Source of the DNA: Bacillota bacterium | GTDB lineage: Bacteria; Bacillota; Sulfobacillia; Sulfobacillales; Sulfobacillaceae | DNA: 64,000 nt | Direction: 5' to 3' | Assembly: GCA_021841025.1 (NCBI GenBank) | Contig: JAKBWA010000070.1 | Span: forward strand, 17,385 to 81,384 | Shown here: one piece after another, positions 45,496-53,961 of the stretch | Numbering within the stretch: position 1 is the first letter of the stretch | Layout: each line of letters begins with the position of its first letter | Made by a program: the position numbers and the translations under genes | Notes under the pieces: model-generated | Told to the model about the DNA's origin: nothing | Databases searched by the model: none | Seen by the model: the letters and a program-made list of their open reading frames with translations, nothing else

Positions 45496-45957
45496 ATGGC
45501 GAGAAATGAAAGAGCTATTGCCGAAAACAGAAAAGCTCGTCACGATTACTTTATCGATGAGGTGATCGAGGCCGGTATGGTGCTGACCGGGACCGAAGTG
45601 AAGTCATTGAGGGCAGGACGCGTGAACTTGCGCGATAGTTTTGCCCGGTTCGATAAGGGAGAGTTGTATCTTTTTAATTGTCATATTGCTCCGTACGATC
45701 ATGGTAATCGGTATAACCATGATCCGTATCGAAACCGTAAGCTGTTAGTGCACCGAAAACAGTTGCGGGAGTTGTCTGCACGCGTGAAACAGGAAGGGAT
45801 GACATTGATTCCGGTCCGGTTGTATTTTGACCGGAGAGGACGCGCAAAACTTGCTTTAGGAGTGGCTCGAGGAAAAAAGCATTATGACAAGCGGCAGACG
45901 ATAGCCAAGCGTGATGCCAATCGGCGTATAGAACGGGCACTGAAGCAGCGCGTCTAG
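45496..45957 (+). CDS. smpB: SsrA-binding protein SmpB
   Basis: The 153-residue protein binds tmRNA and brings it to stalled ribosomes. Family features: 'NRKARHDYFIDEVIEAGMVL', 'GTEVKSLRAGRVNLRDSFA', 'YDHGNRYNHDPYRNRKLL' (all in part) and a basic C-terminal tail 'KKHYDKRQTIAKRDANRR'. ATG 45496 follows GGGGG and a strong promoter. Its RNA partner lies 20 bases downstream. Confidence 0.95.
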   Translation: MARNERAIAENRKARHDYFIDEVIEAGMVLTGTEVKSLRAGRVNLRDSFARFDKGELYLFNCHIAPYDHGNRYNHDPYRNRKLLVHRKQLRELSARVKQEGMTLIPVRLYFDRRGRAKLALGVARGKKHYDKRQTIAKRDANRRIERALKQRV

Positions 45958-45977
45958 ATGTGGATGGGATATAGCAT

Positions 45978-46332
45978 GGGGGCGAACTAGATTCGACGGG
46001 GATGAACGGGGTGTTGGAACGCGAGTCGAGGTCCTGTGCCTCGTTAAACAGCAGGAAAACAATAAGTGCCAACAACACTGAAGAAAACTACGCTTTAGCT
46101 GCTTAATCCCAGCTAACGCCTGAGTCCCAAGTTCCTACCTTCGGATTCGTGGCGTAAAAATGTAGGATACCTCGGTATCTTGTCCGCGATATTGAGGGAA
46201 TACTAGGACTGGCCGTGCAGAGGCCGCGCTGTGTACGACACTGCATGGTGAGACGAATTTCACAGCTACGCTCGTAGGGTTCCGCACGACGTATCCTCGG
46301 ACGGGACGGGCAGCACGTCCCCGCCTCCACCA
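45978..46332 (+). ncRNA. ssrA: Transfer-messenger RNA (tmRNA)
   Basis: The 5' end GGGGGCG pairs with CGCCTCC just before the encoded ACCA (acceptor stem; one G-U), and the D-region has the diagnostic 'GATTCGACGGGG'. The tag frame is at 46068-46106: GCC AAC AAC ACT GAA GAA then AAC TAC GCT TTA GCT GCT TAA, giving ANNTEENYALAA. The '-ENYALAA' end is typical of Firmicutes. It frees stalled ribosomes together with SmpB (adjacent) and RNase R. The T-arm at 46308-46325 is unusual: stem GGACG/CGTCC closes a GGCAGCA loop instead of the conserved TTCRANN. Confidence 0.95.
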
Positions 46333-46339
46333 AGTTTTT

Positions 46340-46367
46340 CTCCCGCCAATGGGTGGGAGTTTTTTTT
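46340..46367 (+). terminator. Rho-independent terminator after ssrA
   Basis: CTCCCGCC pairs with GGTGGGAG (one G-U) across a four-base loop, then eight T residues. Confidence 0.9.
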
Positions 46368-46396
46368 AGACTGTTTGAATGAGAGGGGTCTGTCTC

Positions 46397-47134
46397 ATGA
46401 TTCGACGCGACGGGCGAAGCAATGATGCTATTCGGCCTGTAGATTTTCAGTTGGGTTTTAATGCCTGGGCAGAGGGTTCTTGCTTGATTTCTGTCGGGAA
46501 TACCCGGGTTTTAGTGACGGCAACAGTGGAAGATAAAGTGCCGCCATTTGTGCGGGGAAGTGGTCAAGGATGGGTATCGGCCGAATATGGTATGTTGCCT
46601 CGGGCTACCCATGAAAGAACTCTCCGAGAGGCGGCAAGAGGTCGGCAACAGGGAAGAACCGTTGAGATTCAACGGCTTATCGGCCGATCATTGCGAGCTA
46701 TTCTCAATCTGAAATCGCTGGGCGAAAGAAGCATATTGCTGGATTGCGACGTCATTCAGGCAGACGGCGGTACCCGGACAGCGGCTATTACCGCGGGGTT
46801 TGTGGCTTTAACGCAAGCTTTGACAAAGATTAACAAGACTTCGCCTTTTTCTGCCAAGCCTCTTAAGGACTGGATGGCGGCAATTAGTGTGGGGCTGCAC
46901 GACGATGAAGTGTATTTGGATTTAAACTATCATGAAGATTCGCAAATTGGTGTCGACATGAATGTGGTTATGACGGGTCAGCACCAGTTGATTGAACTTC
47001 AGGGCACGGCTGAACACGGTCTCTTCACACGTTCTCAGTTAGATTTACTGTTGGATTTTGTCGAACCCGCTATCGATGATCTGATCGCGTTGGAAAAGAC
47101 AATATTGCCTGAAGGAGCGCTGTTGATTGGATAA
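46397..47134 (+). CDS. rph: Ribonuclease PH
   Basis: The 245-residue phosphorolytic 3' exonuclease trims tRNA ends. Seen are 'RPVDFQLGFNAWAEGSCLIS' (in part), 'GWVSAEYGMLPRATHER', 'RSLRAILNLKSLGERSILLD' (in part), 'DCDVIQADGGTRTAAITAG' and 'VDMNVVMTG'. ATG 46397 follows GAGAGGGG. It is followed by rdgB, a common Firmicute pair. Confidence 0.94.
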   Translation: MIRRDGRSNDAIRPVDFQLGFNAWAEGSCLISVGNTRVLVTATVEDKVPPFVRGSGQGWVSAEYGMLPRATHERTLREAARGRQQGRTVEIQRLIGRSLRAILNLKSLGERSILLDCDVIQADGGTRTAAITAGFVALTQALTKINKTSPFSAKPLKDWMAAISVGLHDDEVYLDLNYHEDSQIGVDMNVVMTGQHQLIELQGTAEHGLFTRSQLDLLLDFVEPAIDDLIALEKTILPEGALLIG

Positions 47135-47726
47135 GATGAGTGCACCCATAGTCTTGGCAACCCATAACCGTGGTAAGTTAGAAGAATTTCGCCGTCTCTT
47201 TGCATCGACTGATGTGCATCTTCGGCTGGATGATTTTTCGACGGAAGAAATTATTGAAGAAACCGGGGTAACTTACCGGGACAATGCCGAATTGAAAGCG
47301 CGAGAGGTGGCGAGAAGAACGGGACATTGGGCTTTAGCCGATGACTCCGGGGTGGAAGTGGATGCTTTGGGCGGGTTGCCCGGAGTAAATTCCGCTCGTT
47401 TTGTCAGTGCCGACAGTTGGGAAAACAGCCGCGAAATCTTGTTGCGTCTTATGGAGACGCCGTGGGCCAAAAGAACCGCAATGATGCGTGCCGTCCTTTG
47501 TTTGGCTTCGCCTCAAGGTCTAGTCTTTTTTTCGGAAGGCGTCGTGGAAGGCCACATCCTGACTTGGCCCAGGGGGCAGGCCGGATTCGGTGTCGACCCC
47601 ATCTTTAGTGTGGACGGGGACACATCATTGGCCGAATGGAGTCAGGAGTTAAAGGACCGCGTGTCACACCGGGGCATGGCCGTCCAAGGGATTATTCCGA
47701 TTATCCAACAAGTGATGGCGTTGTAG
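47127..47726 (+). CDS. rdgB: Non-canonical purine NTP pyrophosphatase (RdgB/HAM1)
   Basis: The 199-residue enzyme hydrolyses ITP, dITP and XTP. Motifs: 'VLATHNRGKLEEFRRLF', 'YRDNAELKAREVAR', 'ALADDSGVEVDALGGLPG', 'GFGVDPIF' and 'KDRVSHRGMAV'. TTG 47127 is nine bases after GAAGGAG and overlaps the rph stop; ATG 47136 is the alternative. Confidence 0.93.
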   Translation: MDKMSAPIVLATHNRGKLEEFRRLFASTDVHLRLDDFSTEEIIEETGVTYRDNAELKAREVARRTGHWALADDSGVEVDALGGLPGVNSARFVSADSWENSREILLRLMETPWAKRTAMMRAVLCLASPQGLVFFSEGVVEGHILTWPRGQAGFGVDPIFSVDGDTSLAEWSQELKDRVSHRGMAVQGIIPIIQQVMAL

Positions 47727-47786
47727 GGTTCATAGGGTATGTAGGGCCACGGGGCCTGGAATTGAAGGGGCCTGCGGTGGCGTAAT

Positions 47787-48638
47787 TTAGGGCCATTGAA
47801 CCAAAACGATGCTCCCTAAGATCAAGAGGCCTCCCAATGCCACGTTGAGTCCAATGGGCTGTGCGAGCAAGAGCCAGCCGAACAATGCACTAAACAACGG
47901 TGCGAGAAATAAGAAGGCACTCGTTTTGCCCGCATCACCGTGACTCAGCAGATAAAACCAAATCGTAAATTGTACTACGGAACCCATAACAGCCAACCAA
48001 ATCAGGATCATGAACAAGTTTTCCGACCATGCGATTGTCAAGGGTTCGGAGAAAGTGCCCCAGCCTAATAGAACTATTCCGCCCCAAAACATCTGGTATG
48101 CCGTTAAGGTCCATACATCCATCGAGGTGCGCCAGTGGGCAATTAATAGTGTAGAAATGGCCCAACATGCTGAGCCGGCCAGGACGATTAAGGCACCGGA
48201 CTTGAAACTCAAGGGGCTGGCTAACGTGATGCCAACGCCCGCAAGTCCCGCTGTCACGCCGACCCACTGGCGAATACGGTAACGGGTCCCATAGAGAAGA
48301 CGGGAAAGCATTACCACGAGCAGGGGATTAGTGAACAACAAAAGAGCCGATTCCCCGGCACTAATGGTCCGCAAGCTGAGAAAAGAAGGGCCTGTGGTAC
48401 CGGCGGTTAAGAACAAGCCTACGAGGGCAATTTTCAACCAGGACGATAGCCCTTGCGGTTTGGGCCGATGCATGATCCCGAGACTCAAAATCATGATACC
48501 TCCCGCTAACACAAACCGTAACCCGGCCAAAATTAAGGGAGGCGCATAAACGAAGCCGAGTTTGCCGACAGCAAACGTGCTGCCCATTAACAGGGTTGTC
48601 AATAACACTAAGGGAATTTTCCATCCTTGGGGTCGCAT
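47787..48638 (-). CDS. EamA/DMT-superfamily transporter
   Basis: The 283-residue protein has ten predicted helices in two EamA repeats; the first opens with 'LLMGSTFAVGKLGFVYAPP' and 'LAGLRFVLAGG', the second with 'ALIVLAGSACWAISTLLI'. It is a drug/metabolite exporter of unknown substrate. I chose ATG 48638; the frame upstream to 48830 is not coding-like. It converges on rdgB. Confidence 0.84.
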   Translation of the reverse strand: MRPQGWKIPLVLLTTLLMGSTFAVGKLGFVYAPPLILAGLRFVLAGGIMILSLGIMHRPKPQGLSSWLKIALVGLFLTAGTTGPSFLSLRTISAGESALLLFTNPLLVVMLSRLLYGTRYRIRQWVGVTAGLAGVGITLASPLSFKSGALIVLAGSACWAISTLLIAHWRTSMDVWTLTAYQMFWGGIVLLGWGTFSEPLTIAWSENLFMILIWLAVMGSVVQFTIWFYLLSHGDAGKTSAFLFLAPLFSALFGWLLLAQPIGLNVALGGLLILGSIVLVQWP

Positions 48639-48765
48639 GAATTTTGGTTCGTCCCTTCTCCAGTCTCCTTTCTCTTCTTGCGGGGATTGTGCCCTTGCTC
48701 TACAGCATCCGAGACTGGCAGATGTGTTAACATTGACTGGGAAAAATATGAAAGAGGGTGATATT

Positions 48766-48867
48766 GTGCGTGATTGGGCCGATCTTTTATCCCCTGTGCA
48801 TCTGACTCTCGTTCTTCTGGGAATTGGCATATTATCTTTAAGCTTCTGGAAGAAAAAGCAAAGATAA
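48766..48867 (+). CDS. Possible small single-helix membrane protein
   Basis: A 33-residue frame from GTG 48766, with GAAAGAGGGTGA upstream. It has one hydrophobic helix ('VHLTLVLLGIGILSLSF') and a basic end 'WKKKQR'. It is divergent from the EamA gene. The Shine-Dalgarno site and positive-inside tail support it; the length does not. No family recognised. Confidence 0.35.
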   Translation: MRDWADLLSPVHLTLVLLGIGILSLSFWKKKQR

Positions 48868-49239
48868 ACCCAAGAGACTTAGCGTAAAGAACACAATATT
48901 AGTCTGCTGATAAAATTATCATAGGACAAATTTCGGTTGGAAGCTTTGATGTCGATATTCCTTGACGGTTGCGACTGAATTTTTCTTCTTATCTGTCGAT
49001 TTGGTGCACCAGCATTCCGTTTGGTACGCTTTACAGAACGCTTAGAAAATTTCTGTCGAAGTGTCCTTAATGATGCCTTTACAAATATTTAGGGAAAAAG
49101 TTCCGTTTGGGCCTTATCTAATAATATTTTCCGAGACAATATGGCTTTGGGCATCGGCGGTTAAATATTGGCTTTAGCAATTTTAGCTCTTTCGGTTGAA
49201 GGCAAGTCGTCGATTTTAGCCCAACATTTTTATAATACA
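48868..49239. other. AT-rich gene-free interval
   Basis: About 370 AT-rich bases with no supportable gene, no clear promoter and no repeat. It lies past the 3' end of the hypothetical gene at 49240-50331. Confidence 0.4.
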
Positions 49240-50331
49240 CTATAAATCCCTCATATCTAGTTGAATTCGAGATATGTTATGATCATGAAGAGCATCCAGC
49301 AACTGATGGCGTTCTTGAACCGGATCATCGGGGCACATCCACAACCAAGTTGGGCCTCGGTAGAAGGGAGTGGCAAAGGTGACAGACCATGCAGGTTCTT
49401 CAGGGACCCACCGAACATCCGCGACAACCGCTTCCGGAGGAGCTGCACTCTCGCGGCAAAACCAGTCCCAAGTCGTGTCCAAGACAACATGATTCCATAA
49501 ATTCAGACTCGATGTGAGAGCGTCTGACCACAAGTCAGGCAAATCGGGTAACACGATGGTGTCAGGCAAAACTTGCTGCAGCAAAGCAATTACCGTGTCT
49601 TGCCAAGCTGAACCATGAGAGTACATCGTGTCGGATTCTTCCCACGGAATGTCTTGATCCCACAAAGGACGATGTGAAACCTCAGAGTCCAACACGACGG
49701 CACCAAGGAGAAAACGTAAATGGATTGTAGCCGAATGCTCACTGGTACTGGAGTTCTCGGGTTCGAGAGATGGTGGAGGCAAGTGATAGGGCTGGGATGA
49801 AGCAGCAGCTAAAAGTTGCTGCAGCCATTGGTAACGCGCGGACCACGTACTCGGTAAATCCTGCAGACGATAAAGGTGGGGTAACAAGATAAGGGTGGGA
49901 AGGGCATCGATGAGATGGTGCTGGCGAAAACTCTGGGCTAATTGATTCAGTGTTTCCGTTAAAGGAATATTTAACGGCAAAGTAAAAGATGACGGCGTGA
50001 TGAAAACCAGGGGAACTAAAAAGCAAGTCAGTTCGGCAATAGTGGGGTCGCTCGAGACCTTGTCGGGCGATACGATAATATCCATGGTCGAGGCGGCATC
50101 CTCAGCCCAAAAGAGAATACGTGCGGCAGCCTCGAGATCACCATGGACCCCAAGGTAGTCCAAAGCACGCTCAATCGAGCGATCTGACCCGCGAGCAATT
50201 AAACGGCTTACCAGATCGGCCAGGCGTCCCTCTTGCGGTGAAAAATCATCGCTCTGGGTAGCTTGGGCCAAAGTAATTAGGCGTTCAGTCTCATTCTGAC
50301 GGGGATTCTTTTTGTGTTTGGTCAACGTCAC
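49240..50331 (-). CDS. Hypothetical soluble protein
   Basis: The 363-residue product has no signal peptide or membrane segment. The N-terminal 100 residues are helical and charged ('RLADLVSRLIARGSDRSIER'), the middle has Leu/Pro-rich segments, and the C-terminal third is very Trp- and Pro-rich ('WNHVVLDTTWDWF', 'PFYRGPTWLWMCPDD'). No family recognised. GTG 50331 has GGGAAAGGG upstream. Length and codon continuity make it a likely real gene. Confidence 0.6.
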   Translation of the reverse strand: MTLTKHKKNPRQNETERLITLAQATQSDDFSPQEGRLADLVSRLIARGSDRSIERALDYLGVHGDLEAAARILFWAEDAASTMDIIVSPDKVSSDPTIAELTCFLVPLVFITPSSFTLPLNIPLTETLNQLAQSFRQHHLIDALPTLILLPHLYRLQDLPSTWSARYQWLQQLLAAASSQPYHLPPPSLEPENSSTSEHSATIHLRFLLGAVVLDSEVSHRPLWDQDIPWEESDTMYSHGSAWQDTVIALLQQVLPDTIVLPDLPDLWSDALTSSLNLWNHVVLDTTWDWFCRESAAPPEAVVADVRWVPEEPAWSVTFATPFYRGPTWLWMCPDDPVQERHQLLDALHDHNISRIQLDMRDL

Positions 50332-50346
50332 GACACCCTTTCCCAT

Positions 50347-51048
50347 AAAAATAAATACAACGAATTCCTTAAGATTCGACGCGCGGCATTATAATACATG
50401 GCGCTATGTGACGCAGGCCATTGCGCTACGATTTGCCGCATGGACAATCGTGGCAGAATTCGATGTTTGGGAACCAACAGAAGCACTAAGTTCTTCTGTT
50501 GATCCCATGCTGGTGCCTCAACCGGGAACAATTCGCACACTGTGGCTGTGGTTTTGATAACGTTTGAACAGAATAAGCATAGTGCGACACCTCGGTGTTG
50601 TGGGTATACTCACATGATACATGATGGCAGAGCTGGTGTAATGGCACAGAACTTAACGAGAAACCTGTAAAATCGTTAGAAAACCATGGATCTACGCGGA
50701 GGATTCAAGAATTCTCCTGGATTTTGCGTGTCGGGCTTCAAGAGAATCCTTGAGAAATGACGCTCGGTTGAGAGGAGCCCTGGCAGACAAAGTGCTACTA
50801 AGAAGTGAAAGAAGGAATGGACAGAGAACGCTCTGTGGTTTTGTGAGGGTGAGGTATTTTTGATAGACGTTTTCTCTGGTGTGAGGGCAATGATGATATT
50901 TCAGTCTGTCAACTGCCCGGGGATAGGTTGCAATAAGAGTGACGGAAGAAGGATTGATGAGAATTGTGGAGGATCTTGTATCAAAGGTGTTGTGACAGGT
51001 GTTTTCGCTAAAGCAGGTTAGATTGTTCCTGTATATATGGCTGCCGGA
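50347..51048. other. Gene-poor region with clustered hairpins
   Basis: About 700 bases. Local stems lie close together: TAACGA/TCGTTA (50654-50678), GGAGGATTC/GAATTCTCC (50698-50717, one G-T), and TCAAG/CTTGA (50738-50753). TTCAAGA is repeated at about 50704 and 50737. A plus-strand frame at about 50350-50557 ends in a protein-like segment but has no clear start. No known RNA family was recognised. Confidence 0.4.
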
Positions 51049-52302
51049 TCAAAGGCGGCCTGAGGCCAAATGGATAGCTTCCGGCCGGTATCGCAGACGC
51101 GTCATGGCCGTGATGCCAATGACTGGTCCCACCGCCAGGATCATCATAACGTGATTCCAACCCCACAGAGGAGCCAGCCACCCGACTAAGTCGATGGATC
51201 CGATGGTTATCAGAAAGCCCACGGCCATTTGCAATGTTAATGCACTTCCCAAGAGATCAGACGGACTTAATTCCGTGACGGCAGTGGAAAACTGTGCCGA
51301 GTCCGCAATGACACTGATTCCCCACACTATGGCCACAAAAAATGTCCAGAACGGATTGTGCCCGTAAGTCAGACCGATCAGGAGGGCCATCGCACCACTC
51401 ACTCCCATAGCCATTATGGTTGCCAGGGTGCGCCCAAAGCGGTCGGCAACCCATCCACCCAGTAGAGCGCCCAAAAAACCCGCCAAACCAATGGCAATAA
51501 AGCTGATGCTGCCTGCGATGGCAATGAGAGCGGTGCCATGCCAGAAACGGGATTCGCTGGCTAGAAGAAAGGCCGGAAGCCAGGTCCACATCGCATACAG
51601 TTCCCACATATGGCCCCAATAGCCAAGATTGGCCAGCATCACCGGTCGGTCGCGCAATACCGAACCAATGCGATCCCACCGAAATGCCGGTGGATGAAAC
51701 GTGGCTGGATACTCCGGAACTATCCATATCACTATAGCCGAGCCGATGACGGCTAAGATTGCACTCGCTCCCAAGACCATCCGCCAGTTTTGCATCGCCG
51801 GCATGCCGGTAAAAAGATGAGGCAAGGCAGAACCGACGGTGAGTCCGCCAATGAGAATACCTACAGCCAGGCCACGTTGCTTAGGAAACCATTGGGCAAT
51901 CCATTGCACGGCTACAGGATAAACGACAGCCAGTGTGGCCCCTGTGACGGCTCTTAGCACAAAAGGCGCCCATCCTCCGGATGAAAATGCCAATAGCGCC
52001 ATAGTGCTAAGAGCGGCTCCCAAACTGCCCCAAGCCATGAGTCGTCTGAGCGGGATGCGATCGGCCAAACCCAGCGTGGAACTTAACAGTGCACCTGCCA
52101 CAAACCCCAGCTGCACCGAGGCGGTTAACCAGGGGGCCCGAGAAGCGGGGAGGTGCCATTGATGAACGAGAGCAATGGTCACCGCGGAAGCGCTGAACCA
52201 GACACTCATGGTTAAGAGCTCAGCAAAAGTAATCCAACCCAGAGCTCTCCATTGCAGGGAATTCACCTCATAGGTTTCGGAACCTTTTGAAGTGGGGAGC
52301 AT
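51049..52302 (-). CDS. MFS transporter
   Basis: The 417-residue protein has twelve predicted helices. Motifs include 'AELLTMSVWFSASAV' in helix 1, 'YPVAVQWIAQWFPKQRGLAVG' between helices 4 and 5 and 'GGWVADRFGRTLATIMAM' in the second half. It resembles CynX/NimT- and nitrate/oxalate-like MFS groups; the substrate is unknown. ATG 52302 follows AAAGGAATGGTAGAG. A promoter fits at 52332-52360. Confidence 0.83.
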   Translation of the reverse strand: MLPTSKGSETYEVNSLQWRALGWITFAELLTMSVWFSASAVTIALVHQWHLPASRAPWLTASVQLGFVAGALLSSTLGLADRIPLRRLMAWGSLGAALSTMALLAFSSGGWAPFVLRAVTGATLAVVYPVAVQWIAQWFPKQRGLAVGILIGGLTVGSALPHLFTGMPAMQNWRMVLGASAILAVIGSAIVIWIVPEYPATFHPPAFRWDRIGSVLRDRPVMLANLGYWGHMWELYAMWTWLPAFLLASESRFWHGTALIAIAGSISFIAIGLAGFLGALLGGWVADRFGRTLATIMAMGVSGAMALLIGLTYGHNPFWTFFVAIVWGISVIADSAQFSTAVTELSPSDLLGSALTLQMAVGFLITIGSIDLVGWLAPLWGWNHVMMILAVGPVIGITAMTRLRYRPEAIHLASGRL

Positions 52303-52331
52303 ACTCTACCATTCCTTTTTTGTTTTTTGCC

Positions 52332-52360
52332 GTATTATCCATAGGTCCTCATGGGTGCAA
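52332..52360 (-). promoter_or_regulatory. Promoter of the MFS gene at 51049-52302
   Basis: On the minus strand TTGCAC (52360-52355) and TAATAC (52337-52332) are 17 bases apart, about 30 bases before the ATG. Confidence 0.6.
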
Positions 52361-52533
52361 AACTCTTTCTGGTCCCTGACATCATCATAACCAAGGTCGT
52401 TACTATACAATATATATTTTTGCGATCCTGACGTCAATTCTTGGCCTCTTCTTTCTTGATTCATACCCTACATCACACATACCGATTTTTTTGACAAGAG
52501 GAGTAAGGCGCACGAGTTCAGCCACAAATATTC

Positions 52534-52564
52534 TTGACAACAATACTATAAAAAGTATAGTATT
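52534..52564 (+). promoter_or_regulatory. Promoter with palindromic operator ahead of the DsrE-like gene
   Basis: TTGACA at 52534-52539 is followed 16-18 bases later by a -10 region (TATAGT/TAGTAT). The spacer and -10 are filled by a perfect 9-bp inverted repeat: AATACTATA (52542-52550), AAAAG, TATAGTATT (52556-52564). A repressor bound there would block RNA polymerase. The regulated gene starts at 52696. Confidence 0.72.
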
Positions 52565-52695
52565 AATAAACTCGTCACATTGACCTATGTGAGCCAGTCT
52601 TGTCGATGAGCGAGGATGAATGGACTTGCCAGTATATTTCGATCGTGCACCGAAAATTCCTTTTGGATCGTCTTAAATATGCGAGGAGGATATCG

Positions 52696-53034
52696 ATGTC
52701 CAAAATAGCATTTTGGATTACCGCAGGCCCCGACTTACGTGATAAAGCCTTAGCCAATATGGTCTTGGCCGGAAGGTTGAAGGCCAATCGCCAGCAGGAT
52801 GTGGAAGTTTACTTTTTTGGACCCGGCGTACAACTAGCAGGGAGCAATGATGAAGCTATCACCCAAGCTCTCAAAATATTAACAGAAGGTCAGGTGTCCT
52901 TAGGTGCCTGTCCTTTTAATGCTGAACAGTATGGCGTCACTCAAACTGTGGGAGACCAGGGAATTAGAATGGAACCTGCCGGTGAAGCATTAGTGCGGCT
53001 GACACAAGAGGGATATCAAATCATTGGCGTTTAA
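52696..53034 (+). CDS. DsrE/DsrF-like small protein
   Basis: The 112-residue protein has the DsrE-type alpha/beta fold: 'IAFWITAGPDLRDKALANMV' at the start, 'VEVYFFGPGVQLAG' in the second strand, and one conserved cysteine in 'SLGACPFNAEQYGV'. DsrE-type proteins carry sulfur as a persulfide, and the single Cys could do so. That would suit an organism that oxidises sulfur, but this is inference. ATG 52696 follows GAGGAGGA. The promoter carries a palindromic operator. Confidence 0.68.
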   Translation: MSKIAFWITAGPDLRDKALANMVLAGRLKANRQQDVEVYFFGPGVQLAGSNDEAITQALKILTEGQVSLGACPFNAEQYGVTQTVGDQGIRMEPAGEALVRLTQEGYQIIGV

Positions 53035-53961
53035 CGGTAGTTGGCGGTTTCGCGAGTATCTTAGCCGCTAGGGCTGAAATTCTCTCCCATCCTCACTGAA
53101 GATTTCTGGCCTGCGGGCAACGAATTTGACGGTTAGTCGTTGCTGCAGGCCACTTTAGGTCCTTCGATTGTCTCACCGACGTTACGGCTGGAAAATTGCG
53201 GGGGATCTTTGCCGATCCAGTGCGAATTGACGTGGAAAATCTCTTAGGGGTCAAGTGAATTGTGGTAGCAAGGATGGTTAGGCTCCATTACTGTTGAGAA
53301 TGGGACCGCAAATAGTGGGTGACAGCCTGGATCAAGACACCAATAACTGCCCAGATTAGTCCAATTAATAACGCCAAAGTGATGCCCGCTGCGAGGCGAG
53401 TGACTTCAGAGCTTAAGATTTCAAATTTCCCGCCGAGCGTTGTTAGAAACAAACCCGATACAGCCGAAAATCCAACCTAAGGCATAGCGCTAACATTTCA
53501 TAAAATGAATTCTCTCGCTTCTAGTGAATCATTTGTTGCAGTTCCGCAATCCTTATCATACTTCTATCGTACACAGTGTAGCAGAACCGCTGAGATCGTC
53601 ATGCGCCAGGGCCCAATGGCAACGCCAATACTTACGGTATTCTTGAGAGAGGATGAAACAGTGCCTCAATTGATAATAGAAGTGGCGAACCCAAGAGTAA
53701 ATCACGCGAGATTGTATGATTTTCAATATGTCCACCCTGGTGATATTTTCCTTATGAACTTCGAGGTAAATGTTGAATGGGATATTGGGGTGTCGTTTGA
53801 GAAAATCAAATACGGTCTGCAGAAATCTTAAACCATGCTCCAAAACCGCATATAATGCTGCCGGCGAAAAAATCAGAAATGAAAATATGTTCGATAAACC
53901 CAGATAACGTGATAGAATCTACCTGCTGGCCGAAGAATATACCAGAAAGGGCGGAAACTTC
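53035..53961. other. Gene-poor region before the WYL regulator
   Basis: About 930 bases. At 53108-53151 GGCCTGC-GGGCAACGA and TCGTTGC-TGCAGGCC form a long imperfect hairpin after the DsrE-like gene, perhaps its transcription end. A plus-strand frame at 53505-53831 has no ribosome site or motif and I do not call it. A small minus-strand membrane frame is listed separately. Confidence 0.4.
53288..53452 (-). CDS. Possible small membrane protein or remnant
   Basis: Minus-strand frame from TTG 53452 to TAA at 53288, 54 residues. Its last 35 residues read as a coherent hydrophobic helix plus basic tail ('RLAAGITLALLIGLIWAVIG' then 'HYLRSHSQQ'). The same frame is coding-like about 12 residues further upstream to a TAG but has no ATG or ribosome site. 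It may be the 3' end of a decayed gene. Confidence 0.3.
   Translation of the reverse strand: MFLTTLGGKFEILSSEVTRLAAGITLALLIGLIWAVIGVLIQAVTHYLRSHSQQ

Noticed and set aside
50312..50557. Plus-strand frame ending in a protein-like C-terminus
   Set aside because: It starts inside the opposite-strand gene, lacks a ribosome site, and I could not match it to a family with any confidence.
53505..53831. Plus-strand 108-codon frame
   Set aside because: ATG start but no Shine-Dalgarno site and no family pattern; composition like the surrounding non-coding DNA.
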